Below are positions 10,925 through 19,217 of a stretch of 64,000 nt of DNA, one piece after another; positions within the stretch are counted from its first letter, which is position 1; each line of letters starts with the position of its first letter. The translations under genes and the position numbers were made by a program. Location of the stretch: assembly GCF_003574445.1 (NCBI RefSeq), contig NZ_KZ984548.1, forward strand, positions 361,013 to 425,012, read 5' to 3'. The notes below the pieces were generated by a model that searched no databases, was not told where the DNA came from, and saw only the letters and a program-made list of their open reading frames with translations. The DNA comes from Streptomyces sp. YIM 130001 (GTDB taxonomy: Bacteria > Actinomycetota > Actinomycetes > Streptomycetales > Streptomycetaceae).

Positions 10925-12118
10925 ATGCCCGGCAAGGTCTCGAAGAGCGACGTCATCGCCTTCCGTCTCGGCGCCCATCACCTCACCGAGCGCCTCGACC
11001 CCGACGGACTGCTCGACGCAGCAGGCCGGTGCGGGATCCAGAACAGCCCGCCCGGTTCTGCGCTCCTCGCCCTGCACGCCAGAGTGCGGGACGTCACGCA
11101 GGACAAGGTGACGGAGGAGATCGCCGGCACGAAGAGCCTGCTCCAGACCTGGTGCATGCGCGGCTTGCCCTTCTTCTTCCCCGCCGCCGACGCACCCGTC
11201 TTCACCACCGGCGTGCTCCCGCCGACCGACGAAGCGAAGCGCCACCTCGTCACCGGAGTGGAGCGGTCCGTGGACAGGCTCGGCATGAGCCTGACCGAAG
11301 CGGTCGAGCGCACGGACGCCGAGATCCACGCCGTACTCTCCGGGCGCCGGCTCGCTATCGACGAACTGGGCGCGGACCTCGCCCAGCGGATCGCACGCAC
11401 CCTGCCGAAGAAGCAGCGCGAGATCTGGCAGAGCGACGGGCCGCATGCCGAGGGCCAGTCGCTCGGTGAGGGCGTCGTCCACTTCTGCGTCCGCATCCTC
11501 ACGCTGCAGGGGACCCTCTGCTTCGCCCCGCGCACCAGGAACGAGGCCCCCTTCGTCCTGGTCGACGAATGGCTCGACACCCCGGTCACGGACACCGCCC
11601 CGCAGCTCGCCCGCTCCGAACTCCTGCGCCGCTACCTGCGCAGCTACGGACCCTCGACCCGGGGGCACTTCGCCGCCTGGCTCGGAGTCAAGGCAGGCGA
11701 CGTGGACCCCTGGTGGTCCCTGCTCGAGGAGGAGCTCAGCCAGGTGGACCTCGGCGGCCGCAAGGCGTGGATCCTCACCGAAGACCTCGCCGCACTGAGG
11801 TCCGCACCCGAGCCCGAAGGCGTACGGCTGCTCCCGCCACGGGACCCGTACACCCAGATGCGGGACCGCGACACCATCGTCGACGAGAAGTACCACCGCG
11901 AGGTGTGGAAGACGGTCGGCGAACCGGGCGCGATCCTCACCCACGGCCGGATCAGCGGCACTTGGCGGCCACGCAAGAGCGGCCGGAAACTGGCCGTGAC
12001 CGTCAGGACGTTCGCCTCCCTGCCGAAGCGCGACCAGCAGGCGCTACGGGACGAGGCCGAGCAGATCGCACCTCTGCGCGGCGCATCGACGGTCGACGTC
12101 GGGTTCGACACCTACTGA
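10925..12118 (+). CDS. Winged-helix DNA-binding protein (HTH_42/AlkX-YcaQ type)
   Basis: A 397-residue protein with the family signature of the winged-helix HTH_42 superfamily (YcaQ, AlkZ): an N-terminal IAFRLGAHHLTER block, LLQTWCMRGLPFFFPAADAP, RRYLRSYGPSTRGHFAAWLG (about residues 235-255), a DPYTQMRDRDTIV block, and a C-terminal GRISGTWRPRKSG. Characterised relatives are DNA glycosylases that unhook interstrand crosslinks or excise alkylated bases. The catalytic QxQ/QxD motif of AlkZ/YcaQ is not obvious here (RNSPPGSALLALHAR region), so repair activity is uncertain. TACGAT lies 6 nt before the ATG, suggesting a leaderless mRNA. Confidence 0.8.
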   Translation: MPGKVSKSDVIAFRLGAHHLTERLDPDGLLDAAGRCGIQNSPPGSALLALHARVRDVTQDKVTEEIAGTKSLLQTWCMRGLPFFFPAADAPVFTTGVLPPTDEAKRHLVTGVERSVDRLGMSLTEAVERTDAEIHAVLSGRRLAIDELGADLAQRIARTLPKKQREIWQSDGPHAEGQSLGEGVVHFCVRILTLQGTLCFAPRTRNEAPFVLVDEWLDTPVTDTAPQLARSELLRRYLRSYGPSTRGHFAAWLGVKAGDVDPWWSLLEEELSQVDLGGRKAWILTEDLAALRSAPEPEGVRLLPPRDPYTQMRDRDTIVDEKYHREVWKTVGEPGAILTHGRISGTWRPRKSGRKLAVTVRTFASLPKRDQQALRDEAEQIAPLRGASTVDVGFDTY

Positions 12119-12145
12119 TGCTGGCGGGCTGCGCGCCCGGAGAGA

Positions 12146-13663
12146 TCAGGCCCGCTTCCCCGGAAAGACGTCCCCCCGGGACACCCCCACCGGCTCCGCC
12201 GGCAGGCTGACCGTCACCGTGAGCCCCGCCGCCGGCTCCGTCGCCACCGCCACCTCGCCGCCGTGCGCCGCCACCACACCCTGCACGATCGCCATCCCGA
12301 GCCCGCTGCCCGGACTGCCGCCGGTACGGAAGAACCGGTCGAAGATGCGCGACGCGTCCCGGGACGACAGCCCGGGACCCTCGTCCGCCACCGTGAGCCG
12401 CACCATGCCCTCGCTGCGGGCCAGTCCGATCGAGACCGCGGCCTCCAAAGGCGTGTGCGCACGTATGTTGCCCATCAGATTGCCGACCACCTTGCGCAGC
12501 CCGGACTCGTCCGCGCGCACCAGGATCGCCCCGTCCGCCGACACCGACACCGGCCGGTCGGGCTGCTGCGCCCGCAGATCCTGCGCCGCGTCCCGTACGA
12601 GACGGCTCAAGTCCACGTTCCGCAGCTGCAGTTCGGGCTCCTGGTCGAGGCGGGCCAGGGTCAGCAGCTCCTCGACGAGCCGGCCCATGCGGTCCACCTC
12701 CGCGTTCGTCCGGCCCCATACGCGGGTGCGTTCGTCGGGGTCGTGGAGGATCCCGCGGTCGTACAACTGGAGGTAGCCGCGGATCGCGGACAGGGGGGTG
12801 CGCAGCTCGTGCGAGGCGTCCGCGACGAAGCGGCGGAGCTGTTCGGAGCTGCGTTCGCGGGTGTCGAAGGCCGATTCGACCTGGTGGAGCATCGAGTTGA
12901 GGGCGAGTCTGAGCTGCTCGATCTCGGTCACCGGATTCTGGCCCGCGGGGACCCGCCGGGTCAGATCCCCTTCGGCGATGGCCGACGCCGTCTCCACCAT
13001 GTCCTCCAGCGGACGCAGACTGCGGCGGGTGCCGACCAGGGTCAGTACGGTCAGCAGCAGCACGAGCAGCGCACCGAAGGCCAGATCGAGCTTGAGCGCC
13101 TGCCGGATCCCCACGTGCACGGCCTGCGTCGAGGCGGCCATCACCACGACCGAGTCGTCCCCGAGCCGGGCGCCCACCGCCCGGTAGGAGTCGCCGTCCA
13201 TCTCGACGTCCCGCGGTCCGGCCTGCGTACGAGCCATCCCCACCGGGTCGTCGAGGGCCGCCACCAGCGTGTGCTGCTCCGGTGTGGGCGGCACCCCGGC
13301 GAAGGACAGCGCACGCCCCCGGGCGTCGACCGCGGCGAAGATCATGCCGGGCCGTGGCGGTGAGCCGTCCGCCCGCATGCCCTGGGCCAGCTGGTCGCGC
13401 AGCGAGCCGACCGCACCAAGCGCCTCGATCTGCTGCCGGGTGAGACCGGTCAGCTCCAACGACTGGCGGGACGACACCAGTTCGGTGTCCACCTTGTCGA
13501 GCAGATAGTGCCGCATGCCCATCAGACTCACCGCGGTGGCGGCCGCCACACCGAGCGCGAGCAGCAGTACGTTCACCGCGGTCAGCTTGGCGCGCAGCGA
13601 ATGGCGGCGCCGGCCCTTGCGGGCGGTCGCGGACCCGGGGCGCGGGCGGCCGAAGAGCTTCAT
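12146..13663 (-). CDS. Sensor histidine kinase (OmpR-type system)
   Basis: A 505-residue kinase. A membrane segment near residues 28-48 (LTAVNVLLLALGVAAATAVS) and another near 195-215 flank an extracellular sensor region of about 150 residues. HAMP follows (SLRPLEDMVETASAIAEGDL), then the H-box DASHELRTPLSAIRGYLQLY near residue 285 with the phospho-accepting His, and the ATPase blocks NLMGNIRAHTP (N), DEGPGL (G1) and GSGLGMAIV (G2). The ATG overlaps the stop of the response-regulator gene as ATGA, so the two are translationally coupled. The stimulus is unknown. It resembles actinobacterial TrcS-like sensors. Confidence 0.93.
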   Translation of the reverse strand: MKLFGRPRPGSATARKGRRRHSLRAKLTAVNVLLLALGVAAATAVSLMGMRHYLLDKVDTELVSSRQSLELTGLTRQQIEALGAVGSLRDQLAQGMRADGSPPRPGMIFAAVDARGRALSFAGVPPTPEQHTLVAALDDPVGMARTQAGPRDVEMDGDSYRAVGARLGDDSVVVMAASTQAVHVGIRQALKLDLAFGALLVLLLTVLTLVGTRRSLRPLEDMVETASAIAEGDLTRRVPAGQNPVTEIEQLRLALNSMLHQVESAFDTRERSSEQLRRFVADASHELRTPLSAIRGYLQLYDRGILHDPDERTRVWGRTNAEVDRMGRLVEELLTLARLDQEPELQLRNVDLSRLVRDAAQDLRAQQPDRPVSVSADGAILVRADESGLRKVVGNLMGNIRAHTPLEAAVSIGLARSEGMVRLTVADEGPGLSSRDASRIFDRFFRTGGSPGSGLGMAIVQGVVAAHGGEVAVATEPAAGLTVTVSLPAEPVGVSRGDVFPGKRA

Positions 13664-14376
13664 GCCAGCCCGTACCCGACGCCCCGCCGGGTGGTGATCT
13701 CCGGCGCGCCGAGCGGCGCGAGCTTGCGCCGCAGATAGCTGATGTACGTCTCGACGACGGTGGACTCCGCGGCATGTTCGTAGCTCCACACATGCCGCAG
13801 GAGCTGCTCCTTGGTCACCACCCGGCCGCCGTTGCGGACCAGGAAGCGCAGCAGGGCGTACTCGGTCGGGGTGAGCTGGACCTGGCGGCCCTCGCGGCGC
13901 ACCGTGTAGGTCGTCTCGTCCAGTTCGAGGCCCTGGTAGCGCAGCGGCGGCGCCGACGGCAGTACGTCGCTCTCGCTGCCGTCCGCGGCGGGACGGGTGC
14001 GGCGCAGTACGGCGCCGACGCGGGCGACGACCTCGTCGATGTTGAACGGCTTGGTGATGTAGTCGTCCCCGAGGCCGAGCCCGCCGACGATCTCCGCGGG
14101 CGCGTCCCGCGCGGTGAGGAACACGATCGCCGTGTCCGGGCAGCTCCCGCGCAGCTCACGGGCGAGCAGCCGCCCGTCGCCGTCGGGCAGCATCACGTCG
14201 AGGAGTACGGCGTCGGGCCTGGTCCCGGCCACGTGCGTGCGTGCCTCGCGGACGCTGCTCGCGACGAGCACGCGGAAGCGGTGGTAGCGCAGGGCGATCG
14301 CGAGGACATCGGCGATGCTCGGCTCGTCCTCGACGACGAGCACGGTCGCGCCCTCACCGGCTGACGGCTGGCTCAT
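13660..14376 (-). CDS. OmpR/PhoB-family response regulator
   Basis: A 238-residue regulator. The receiver domain has the acidic pair in VVEDEPS, the phosphorylation Asp in DAVLLDVMLPDGDG near residue 60, Thr in FLTARDA and Lys in YITKPF. The DNA-binding winged helix ends with RFLVRNGGRVVTKEQLLRHVW and ETYISYLRRKL. It is followed, with a 4-base overlap, by its kinase. GATACT sits 6 nt before the start, suggesting a leaderless transcript, and an 11-bp-spaced direct repeat about 45 bases upstream is a plausible autoregulatory site. Confidence 0.94.
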   Translation of the reverse strand: MSQPSAGEGATVLVVEDEPSIADVLAIALRYHRFRVLVASSVREARTHVAGTRPDAVLLDVMLPDGDGRLLARELRGSCPDTAIVFLTARDAPAEIVGGLGLGDDYITKPFNIDEVVARVGAVLRRTRPAADGSESDVLPSAPPLRYQGLELDETTYTVRREGRQVQLTPTEYALLRFLVRNGGRVVTKEQLLRHVWSYEHAAESTVVETYISYLRRKLAPLGAPEITTRRGVGYGLA

Positions 14377-14420
14377 GGCACCAGTATCCGCGGCCCGGGC
14401 GAGCGCCGGGACGGGCCCAG

Positions 14421-14439
14421 CTTTGGAGTTGCTTGAGAG
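14421..14439 (-). promoter_or_regulatory. Candidate OmpR-type direct repeat upstream of the response regulator
   Basis: Minus strand reads CTCTCAAG (14439-14432) then CTCCAAAG (14428-14421), half-sites that agree at 6 of 8 positions with an 11-base period. OmpR-family regulators typically bind such tandem repeats on one face of the helix. It lies 45-63 bases upstream of the response-regulator start. Confidence 0.4.
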
Positions 14440-14583
14440 TTCGCCCGGAATCAGTTGTTCCGAGCTGTCTTCGACGGATCCTGGAGACCGAGTGCGTACG
14501 ACAGGACCGGAATCCGACCTTGCGGGCAGACCCGCCTGCACGGGTCGGGCCCCGGTCCACGGACTGCACAGAGGGGGCAGGAG

Positions 14584-15117
14584 ATGAGGACGGGAAGGAA
14601 ACGACGGAGGGGACCGCGGTTCCCCTGGCACCGGTTGATGGTCCTGTGGTTGTGGACCGGTCCCGGACGGTGGCGGCCCCGGCGGGCCTGGCGCCGCAAA
14701 CACGACGCGGTACGACGCGGAGCGGCGGCGTGCGTCGTCGGCCCGCAGCGCGACGCGGGCGCCGGCCCGGCGGAAACGGGCGGTACGAGCGAGCCGGACG
14801 CCGGCCTGGTGCCCGGTGGTGCGGACGCGGGCGTCGCCTCGGCGGTCTTCGGCCTGATCCGCTCCCCGCAGGGAGAGCCCGTCCAGGGCGCGACGCTCAC
14901 CCTCTTCGGACCGTCCGGCGCGCGCCTCGACCGGGTCGACTCGCTCGCCGACGGCTCCTACATCGTGTCGGTGCCGGGAGCGGGCCGGTACGACCTGGTG
15001 GTGAGCGCGCCCGGCAGCACGGCTCGCTCCTTCCTCATCGAGGTGGGCACCGACCCGCTGGTGTACGACGTGGAGCTGCCGGTCCGGCCCGCGGGCGAGG
15101 CGGACGCCGTCACCTGA
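14584..15117 (+). CDS. Protein with carboxypeptidase-regulatory-like (CnaB/transthyretin-fold) domain
   Basis: A 177-residue protein. The N-terminus is extremely basic (MRTGRKRRRGPRFPW) with a short Trp-rich stretch that is a weak membrane candidate. From about residue 85 the sequence forms one immunoglobulin-like beta domain: VFGLIRSPQGEPVQGATLTL, then DGSYIVSVPGAGRYDLVVSA. That pattern is characteristic of the carboxypeptidase D regulatory-like domain, usually extracellular and structural. GGGGGCAGGAG precedes the ATG. It is divergent from the two-component system and its last 8 bases overlap the convergent TetR gene. No enzymatic function is expected. Confidence 0.65.
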   Translation: MRTGRKRRRGPRFPWHRLMVLWLWTGPGRWRPRRAWRRKHDAVRRGAAACVVGPQRDAGAGPAETGGTSEPDAGLVPGGADAGVASAVFGLIRSPQGEPVQGATLTLFGPSGARLDRVDSLADGSYIVSVPGAGRYDLVVSAPGSTARSFLIEVGTDPLVYDVELPVRPAGEADAVT

Positions 15118-15961
15118 CGGTCCCCGCCCCGGCCGCGTCCGCCGGGCCGTCCCCCTCCGGCGGCCCGGCCGGCCGCGTGATCCCGGGCAGGAAGTCCGTG
15201 AACAGGTCGTGGACCTCGACCACCAGCGGCCGCAGCACCCGGAACCGGGCCAGTGCCACCCCGCGGGCGGTGAGCCGTGCGCCGCGCTCGGCGAGCCGGT
15301 AACTGCGCCGCCGCCCCGGCGAACGGTCGAACACCCAGTACAGGACGAGCCCCATCTGCGACAGCCACATCAACTCCGGCAGGATGCCCCGCAGTTCCTC
15401 CGGCACCTTGGCCTTGGAACCGGTGAGCAGCTCCCGGTGCACATCGAGCGCGGCCTCCCGCGCGTGCTCCGAATCCGTGGAGAACGGGCTGAGCGGACTG
15501 TCCGGGTCCGCGGCGTTCTTGAAGAACTGGGTGGCGAACTCGTGGTACGGGTCCGCCACGTCCAGCCAGGCCCGCAGCACCCCGGCGAGCCGCGCCTCCA
15601 GGTCCTTCTCCCGGTCGAGCACCGGCCGTACCGCCGCCCGGTGTTCGGCCGCGATCCGGTCGTAGAAGCCCTGGATCAGGTGCTCCTTGCCGCCGAAGTA
15701 GTAGTACGCGTTCCCGACCGAGACCCCCGCCTCCTTGGCGATGGCCCGCATCGTCGTCCTGTCGTACCCCCGCTCCTGGAACAGCCGCATCGCCGTCTCG
15801 AGGATCAGCGTCCGTGTCTGCTCACTCTTCGCGGGGCGCGGCTCTCCGGCGTCCTTGGCGAGCCGCGGTCCTCCGCCGCTCGCCGGGGGCTGCTGCGGCC
15901 CGTCGTTCCTGCCCGCCGCCGCGGGGGGTTCCTCGTCCGGGGTGTCGCTCGCTCCTAGCAC
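15110..15961 (-). CDS. TetR-family transcriptional regulator
   Basis: A 283-residue regulator with an unusually long disordered Pro/Gly-rich N-terminus (~45 residues) before the TetR helix-turn-helix: KSEQTRTLILETAMRLFQE then the recognition part TTMRAIAKEAGVSVGNAYYY. The C-terminal ligand domain has aromatic and acidic residues but no identifiable ligand. It is the third gene of an apparent operon (membrane protein, thiol oxidoreductase, TetR) with an 11-nt gap. GTG 15961 is used; TAGGCT 8 nt upstream could also give an internal leaderless transcript. The two TTGAAC-N2-GTTCAA sites before the operon are the natural candidates for its operators. Confidence 0.88.
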   Translation of the reverse strand: MLGASDTPDEEPPAAAGRNDGPQQPPASGGGPRLAKDAGEPRPAKSEQTRTLILETAMRLFQERGYDRTTMRAIAKEAGVSVGNAYYYFGGKEHLIQGFYDRIAAEHRAAVRPVLDREKDLEARLAGVLRAWLDVADPYHEFATQFFKNAADPDSPLSPFSTDSEHAREAALDVHRELLTGSKAKVPEELRGILPELMWLSQMGLVLYWVFDRSPGRRRSYRLAERGARLTARGVALARFRVLRPLVVEVHDLFTDFLPGITRPAGPPEGDGPADAAGAGTVR

Positions 15962-15972
15962 GGTGTCAGAGC

Positions 15973-16497
15973 CTAACCAGTCGCACAGCGGCCGTCGGCG
16001 CAGCCGTCCGGGCCGTCGGATCCGGTGAACACCCAGCCCCGGTCGGGCCGGTACGTCCAGCCGTCCCCTCTGCGGTACACGCCACCGCCCCAATTGCCTT
16101 CGGAGGGGCGCTGCGCGGACCGGTAGCGGGCGGCGGCGAGCGCGGTGGCCCGCGCGATCCGGGCGCCCGCCGGGGTCGCCAACCGGTGGGCGAGCGGCCG
16201 ATGTTCGGCCAGCGCCCACAGGGTGACCACCCAGGCGGCCGGCCCGCGGTAGAGCTGCCCGCCGTCGCCGATCACGGTGATGTCGTCGAAGGTCTTGCCG
16301 TGGTCGATCGCGGGGAACCGCCGTCGCGCCTCCGCGGAACCGGCGGCCACCAGGTCGATGGGCACCAACTTCCGCTGCCCGGCCAGCCAGCCGCGTACGT
16401 GCGTGCACAGGGCGCACTCGGCGTCGTAGAGCACGGTCAGGCGGCGTACGGGAGGCGGTGCGGGCCGGCGGTCGGCGGGAGCGGCGGCGGTGTGCAT
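15973..16497 (-). CDS. DCC1-like thiol-disulfide oxidoreductase family protein (DUF393)
   Basis: A 174-residue protein of the DUF393/DCC family, named for the motif visible here as LYDAECALCTHVRGWL near residues 22-38 (D-x-x-C-x-x-C). The CxxC pair suggests thioredoxin-like thiol-disulfide exchange. The block GKTFDDITVIGDGGQLYRGPAAW and later LATPAGARIARATALAAARYR fit the family. The C-terminal ~40 residues (GGGVYRRGDGW and a terminal Cys-containing segment) look actinobacterial. It starts 2 nt after the membrane-protein stop, so both are likely made together; the membrane partner may supply the electron path, but that is inference. Confidence 0.8.
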   Translation of the reverse strand: MHTAAAPADRRPAPPPVRRLTVLYDAECALCTHVRGWLAGQRKLVPIDLVAAGSAEARRRFPAIDHGKTFDDITVIGDGGQLYRGPAAWVVTLWALAEHRPLAHRLATPAGARIARATALAAARYRSAQRPSEGNWGGGVYRRGDGWTYRPDRGWVFTGSDGPDGCADGRCATG

Positions 16498-16499
16498 CG

Positions 16500-16925
16500 T
16501 CAGGCTCCGGTCGGAGTGGCCCACGGACCCTGCTCGCCGGCGAATCCCTGGGGCGGGACCGGCGGTTGCTGCTCGCGCTCCATCATGCCGCGGCGCCGGA
16601 TCTTGTTGAGCACCCAGACGTTGCCGAGGTGCAGGACACCGAGGACGAGCAGCACGACACCTAGCTTCACCGAGAGCGCCTCGAAGACGGCGCGGGCGTC
16701 GGCGAGCGACTCGTCGCCGCTCAAGTACAGCGCGACGAAGCCTAGGTTGACCAGGTAGAAGCCGACTACCAGGAGGTGGTTGACGGCGTCGGCGAGCTTC
16801 TCGTTCCCCTGCAGCACATCGGCCAGGAAGATCCGTCCGTTGCGGCTGAGGGTGCGCGCCACCCACACGGTGAGGCTGATGCTGATGACCAGGTACACGA
16901 CGTACGCGAGGACTGTGAGGTCCAT
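16500..16925 (-). CDS. Small membrane protein, first gene of the DCC-TetR operon
   Basis: A 141-residue protein with about three membrane helices: residues 5-22 (VLAYVVYLVISISLTVWV), 48-68 (HLLVVGFYLVNLGFVALYL) and 85-105 (LGVVLLVLGVLHLGNVWVL). A basic and Gln/Pro-rich tail follows. I recognise it as a conserved actinobacterial membrane protein that often sits next to DUF393 proteins, without known function. It is the promoter-proximal gene of a three-gene operon whose upstream region carries two identical palindromes, so its expression is probably repressed by the TetR protein encoded at the end of the operon. Confidence 0.75.
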   Translation of the reverse strand: MDLTVLAYVVYLVISISLTVWVARTLSRNGRIFLADVLQGNEKLADAVNHLLVVGFYLVNLGFVALYLSGDESLADARAVFEALSVKLGVVLLVLGVLHLGNVWVLNKIRRRGMMEREQQPPVPPQGFAGEQGPWATPTGA

Positions 16926-16982
16926 GATCCTGCCCTTGCTCGAGCCGTCTTCGGAACGCGTCCCACGGCCCGCAGACCATTC

Positions 16983-16996
16983 TTGAACACGTTCAA
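16983..16996. promoter_or_regulatory. Palindromic operator, copy 1 (TTGAAC-AC-GTTCAA)
   Basis: TTGAACACGTTCAA is a perfect 6-base inverted repeat around AC, 57 bases upstream of the membrane-protein gene. The form is typical of TetR-family operators. An identical copy lies 44 bases away, four helical turns. Confidence 0.65.
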
Positions 16997-17026
16997 AAGC
17001 TGATGGCCCTGACTCTAGACCTTTTT

Positions 17027-17040
17027 TTGAACACGTTCAA
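17027..17040. promoter_or_regulatory. Palindromic operator, copy 2 (TTGAAC-AC-GTTCAA)
   Basis: An identical second copy of TTGAACACGTTCAA, preceded by a T7 run, 73 bases before the start of the divergent Ser/Thr kinase. With copy 1 it could control both divergent transcripts. Confidence 0.65.
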
Positions 17041-17112
17041 CCATGGGTGCCCATGGAGCGCGGACAGTGCATTGGATAACGTGCGTCTCTGGTGAGGGAG
17101 GTGTGGCGCGCG

Positions 17113-18624
17113 ATGGTCGCGGGGCTGGAGCCGGGGCAGGAACTGGACCAAGGGCGATACGTCGTCGGGGAGTTGATGGGTGAAGGCGGCATGGCGGCCG
17201 TCCATAGGGCCTGGGATTCCGAACTGGATCGCGAGGTCGCGCTCAAGACGATGAACGCCGCACTCGCCGTCGATGCGAGCGCCCGCGAGAGGTTCCGGCG
17301 CGAGGCGCGGGCGATCGCCCGGCTCAGCCATCCCATGGTCGTCTCGGTCTACGACGTCCGGGAGGAGCCGCTCGAAGGCGGCGCCGTGCCGTACATCGTC
17401 ATGGAGTACCTGGACGGCCGCACGCTCGCGGAGTGGGCGCCGCGCGATCCCCGGACGGCCGGGGCCGAAGAGGTGCTGGCGGTGGTCTCCGACGTACTGT
17501 CCGGCCTCGCGGCGAGCCACGCCCGCGGGATGGTCCACCGCGACATCAAACCGGCCAACGTCATGGTGTGCCGGGACGGTTCGGTCAAGGTCATGGACTT
17601 CGGCATCGCGCACGCCCTCGACCACCAGGGCAGCACGCTCACCCGGACCGGCTTCTCGGTGGGCACACCGCACTACATGGCGCCCGAGCAGTTCGAGTCC
17701 GGCCGCGACCTCGACGGACGCACGGACCTGTACGCGGTCGGTGTCCTGCTCTTCCGGCTGCTCACCGGGGACGTGCCGTTCGACGCGGACAGCGGATTCC
17801 GGATCGGGTACCAGCACGCGACGGCCCCACCGCCGAAGCTCTCCGACCGGGGCATCGAACTCCCTGCATACATAGAGGAGTTGGTCGCCACGGCGCTGGC
17901 CAAGAGCCCGGACGACCGCTTCCGGGACGCCGAGCGCATGCGCGCGGCGGTGGAGGACGCCCGTGCCCGCCTCGCGAGCCCCCCGGCCGCGTACAGCCCC
18001 ACGACGCCGGTCGGCACCGCCCCCGCCGGCGTCCACGCGCCACCGCGGTCCCCGCGGGGCAACCTGCACGCGGAGCCGACCCGTACGTCGGCGGCTCGGC
18101 CACCGGCGGAACCCGCCGCTCCGCTGCCGCCGCCCCGGCCCGCCGCGGGACCCTCGGCCCCGACCCGGACCACGGCCGATGCCCCGCCCAACCCGCCCTA
18201 CCCGACACGGAACTTGGCGCATCCCCACGGCGCAGCCCCGTACCGGAGCGCCTCGCCGGCGGCGCCCGGGCCGGTGTCCGTCGCGTCACTGTTTCCGCGC
18301 TCTCTGCGGCCCGGGGTGCCCGTGCGATCCCTGAAGGAGCACATGGTCCTGCTCGCCTTCGCCCTCGCCCTGCTGCCGGTGGTCATCGCGCTCCTCGTGC
18401 CCCTGCTGGGCGAGGCGTCCGATGTGCCCAACGTGCTGGCAGTGCTGCCGACCGGAGTGGCGGCGTACGGGACATGGCTGTCCCGCAAGGGTGGGCTGTG
18501 GCGGAAGAGCACGGGGGAACGAAGCTGGCATCTCCTGTGGATGCATCCCGCGGCCCTCGTCCTGACCGTGCTGCATTTCCTGCTGGCGATCGCTTCGCTG
18601 GGCGTGCTGATCGGCGTCGGATGA
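17113..18624 (+). CDS. Ser/Thr protein kinase with C-terminal membrane segments
   Basis: A 503-residue Hanks-type kinase. The glycine loop is GEGGMAAVHRAWD near residue 24, the ATP lysine is in VALKTM, the catalytic loop is HRDIKPANV near residue 135, followed by MDFGIA and APEQ, so it looks active. A Pro/Ala-rich linker (about residues 290-400) leads to two hydrophobic segments, one starting MVLLAFALALLPVVIALLV and one at the extreme C-terminus, with no PASTA or other sensor domain between or after them. ATG 17113 is chosen; GTG codons at 17092 and 17101 are in frame. The upstream palindromes may place it under the TetR regulator. Confidence 0.92.
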   Translation: MVAGLEPGQELDQGRYVVGELMGEGGMAAVHRAWDSELDREVALKTMNAALAVDASARERFRREARAIARLSHPMVVSVYDVREEPLEGGAVPYIVMEYLDGRTLAEWAPRDPRTAGAEEVLAVVSDVLSGLAASHARGMVHRDIKPANVMVCRDGSVKVMDFGIAHALDHQGSTLTRTGFSVGTPHYMAPEQFESGRDLDGRTDLYAVGVLLFRLLTGDVPFDADSGFRIGYQHATAPPPKLSDRGIELPAYIEELVATALAKSPDDRFRDAERMRAAVEDARARLASPPAAYSPTTPVGTAPAGVHAPPRSPRGNLHAEPTRTSAARPPAEPAAPLPPPRPAAGPSAPTRTTADAPPNPPYPTRNLAHPHGAAPYRSASPAAPGPVSVASLFPRSLRPGVPVRSLKEHMVLLAFALALLPVVIALLVPLLGEASDVPNVLAVLPTGVAAYGTWLSRKGGLWRKSTGERSWHLLWMHPAALVLTVLHFLLAIASLGVLIGVG

Positions 18625-18672
18625 CCCTCGGGCCCGCACGGGCCCCCGGCAGTCCGTCCGGCACGCCCCACT

Positions 18673-19068
18673 TCACCCCCGCGCCAGCTCCGGCCGCTTC
18701 AGGTAGTCCGTGAAGCCGAGGACGTTGCCCCACGGGTCCGCGATCTCCACGGTGTAGCCCGTCGAGACGGAGAAGGGCTTGCCCAGGACGGCCACCCCGG
18801 CCTCCTCCAGGGCCCGGGCCGCCGCCTTCGCGTCCGGGACCTCGAGCCAGGCGCGCGGGGCGGTGTCGTGCGGTGGGCCGGGGAGCATCCCCTCCTCGTG
18901 CCGCAGCAGTACGCCGGGCATCTCCGGGCCGACCTTGAACAGGGCGACCCCGGCCTCGTCGAGGCGGAACGACAGCGGGAACCCCGCCTGTCGGTAGAAC
19001 TCCACCGCGGCGCCGAGGTCGCCGACAGGGAGCAGGACATTGTCGAAGCCGAGCAAATCGAGTGACAT
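18673..19068 (-). CDS. VOC (glyoxalase/bleomycin-resistance) family protein
   Basis: A 131-residue vicinal-oxygen-chelate fold protein with two beta-alpha-beta-beta-beta modules: FDNVLLPVGDLGAAVEFYR at the start and YTVEIADPWGNVLGFTDY at the end. The second carries the Glu metal ligand typical of glyoxalase-type enzymes. Substrates in this superfamily range from methylglyoxal adducts to antibiotics, so the function cannot be assigned. TAATCT lies 6 nt before the ATG and no ribosome site is seen, consistent with a leaderless mRNA. It is convergent with the kinase gene. Confidence 0.85.
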   Translation of the reverse strand: MSLDLLGFDNVLLPVGDLGAAVEFYRQAGFPLSFRLDEAGVALFKVGPEMPGVLLRHEEGMLPGPPHDTAPRAWLEVPDAKAAARALEEAGVAVLGKPFSVSTGYTVEIADPWGNVLGFTDYLKRPELARG

Positions 19069-19138
19069 AACGTCAGATTAGGCTCCTAGCAGACATTCCC
19101 GGCCGACGCCACACGCGGCGCCACACCCGACAGCACAA

Positions 19139-19173
19139 AGCCCCGCCCCTCCGGGAGTCGGAGGGGCGGGGCT
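19139..19173 (-). terminator. Terminator of the sdh operon
   Basis: AGCCCCGCCCCTCC (19139-19152) and GGAGGGGCGGGGCT (19160-19173) form a perfect 14-bp stem with a 7-base loop, about 45 bases beyond the sdhB stop. The U-tract is poor, as is usual in Streptomyces. Confidence 0.8.
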
Positions 19174-19217
19174 CGGTGCAGCCGTACGGACCGTTGCCGG
19201 CCCGCACCGCACACGCC

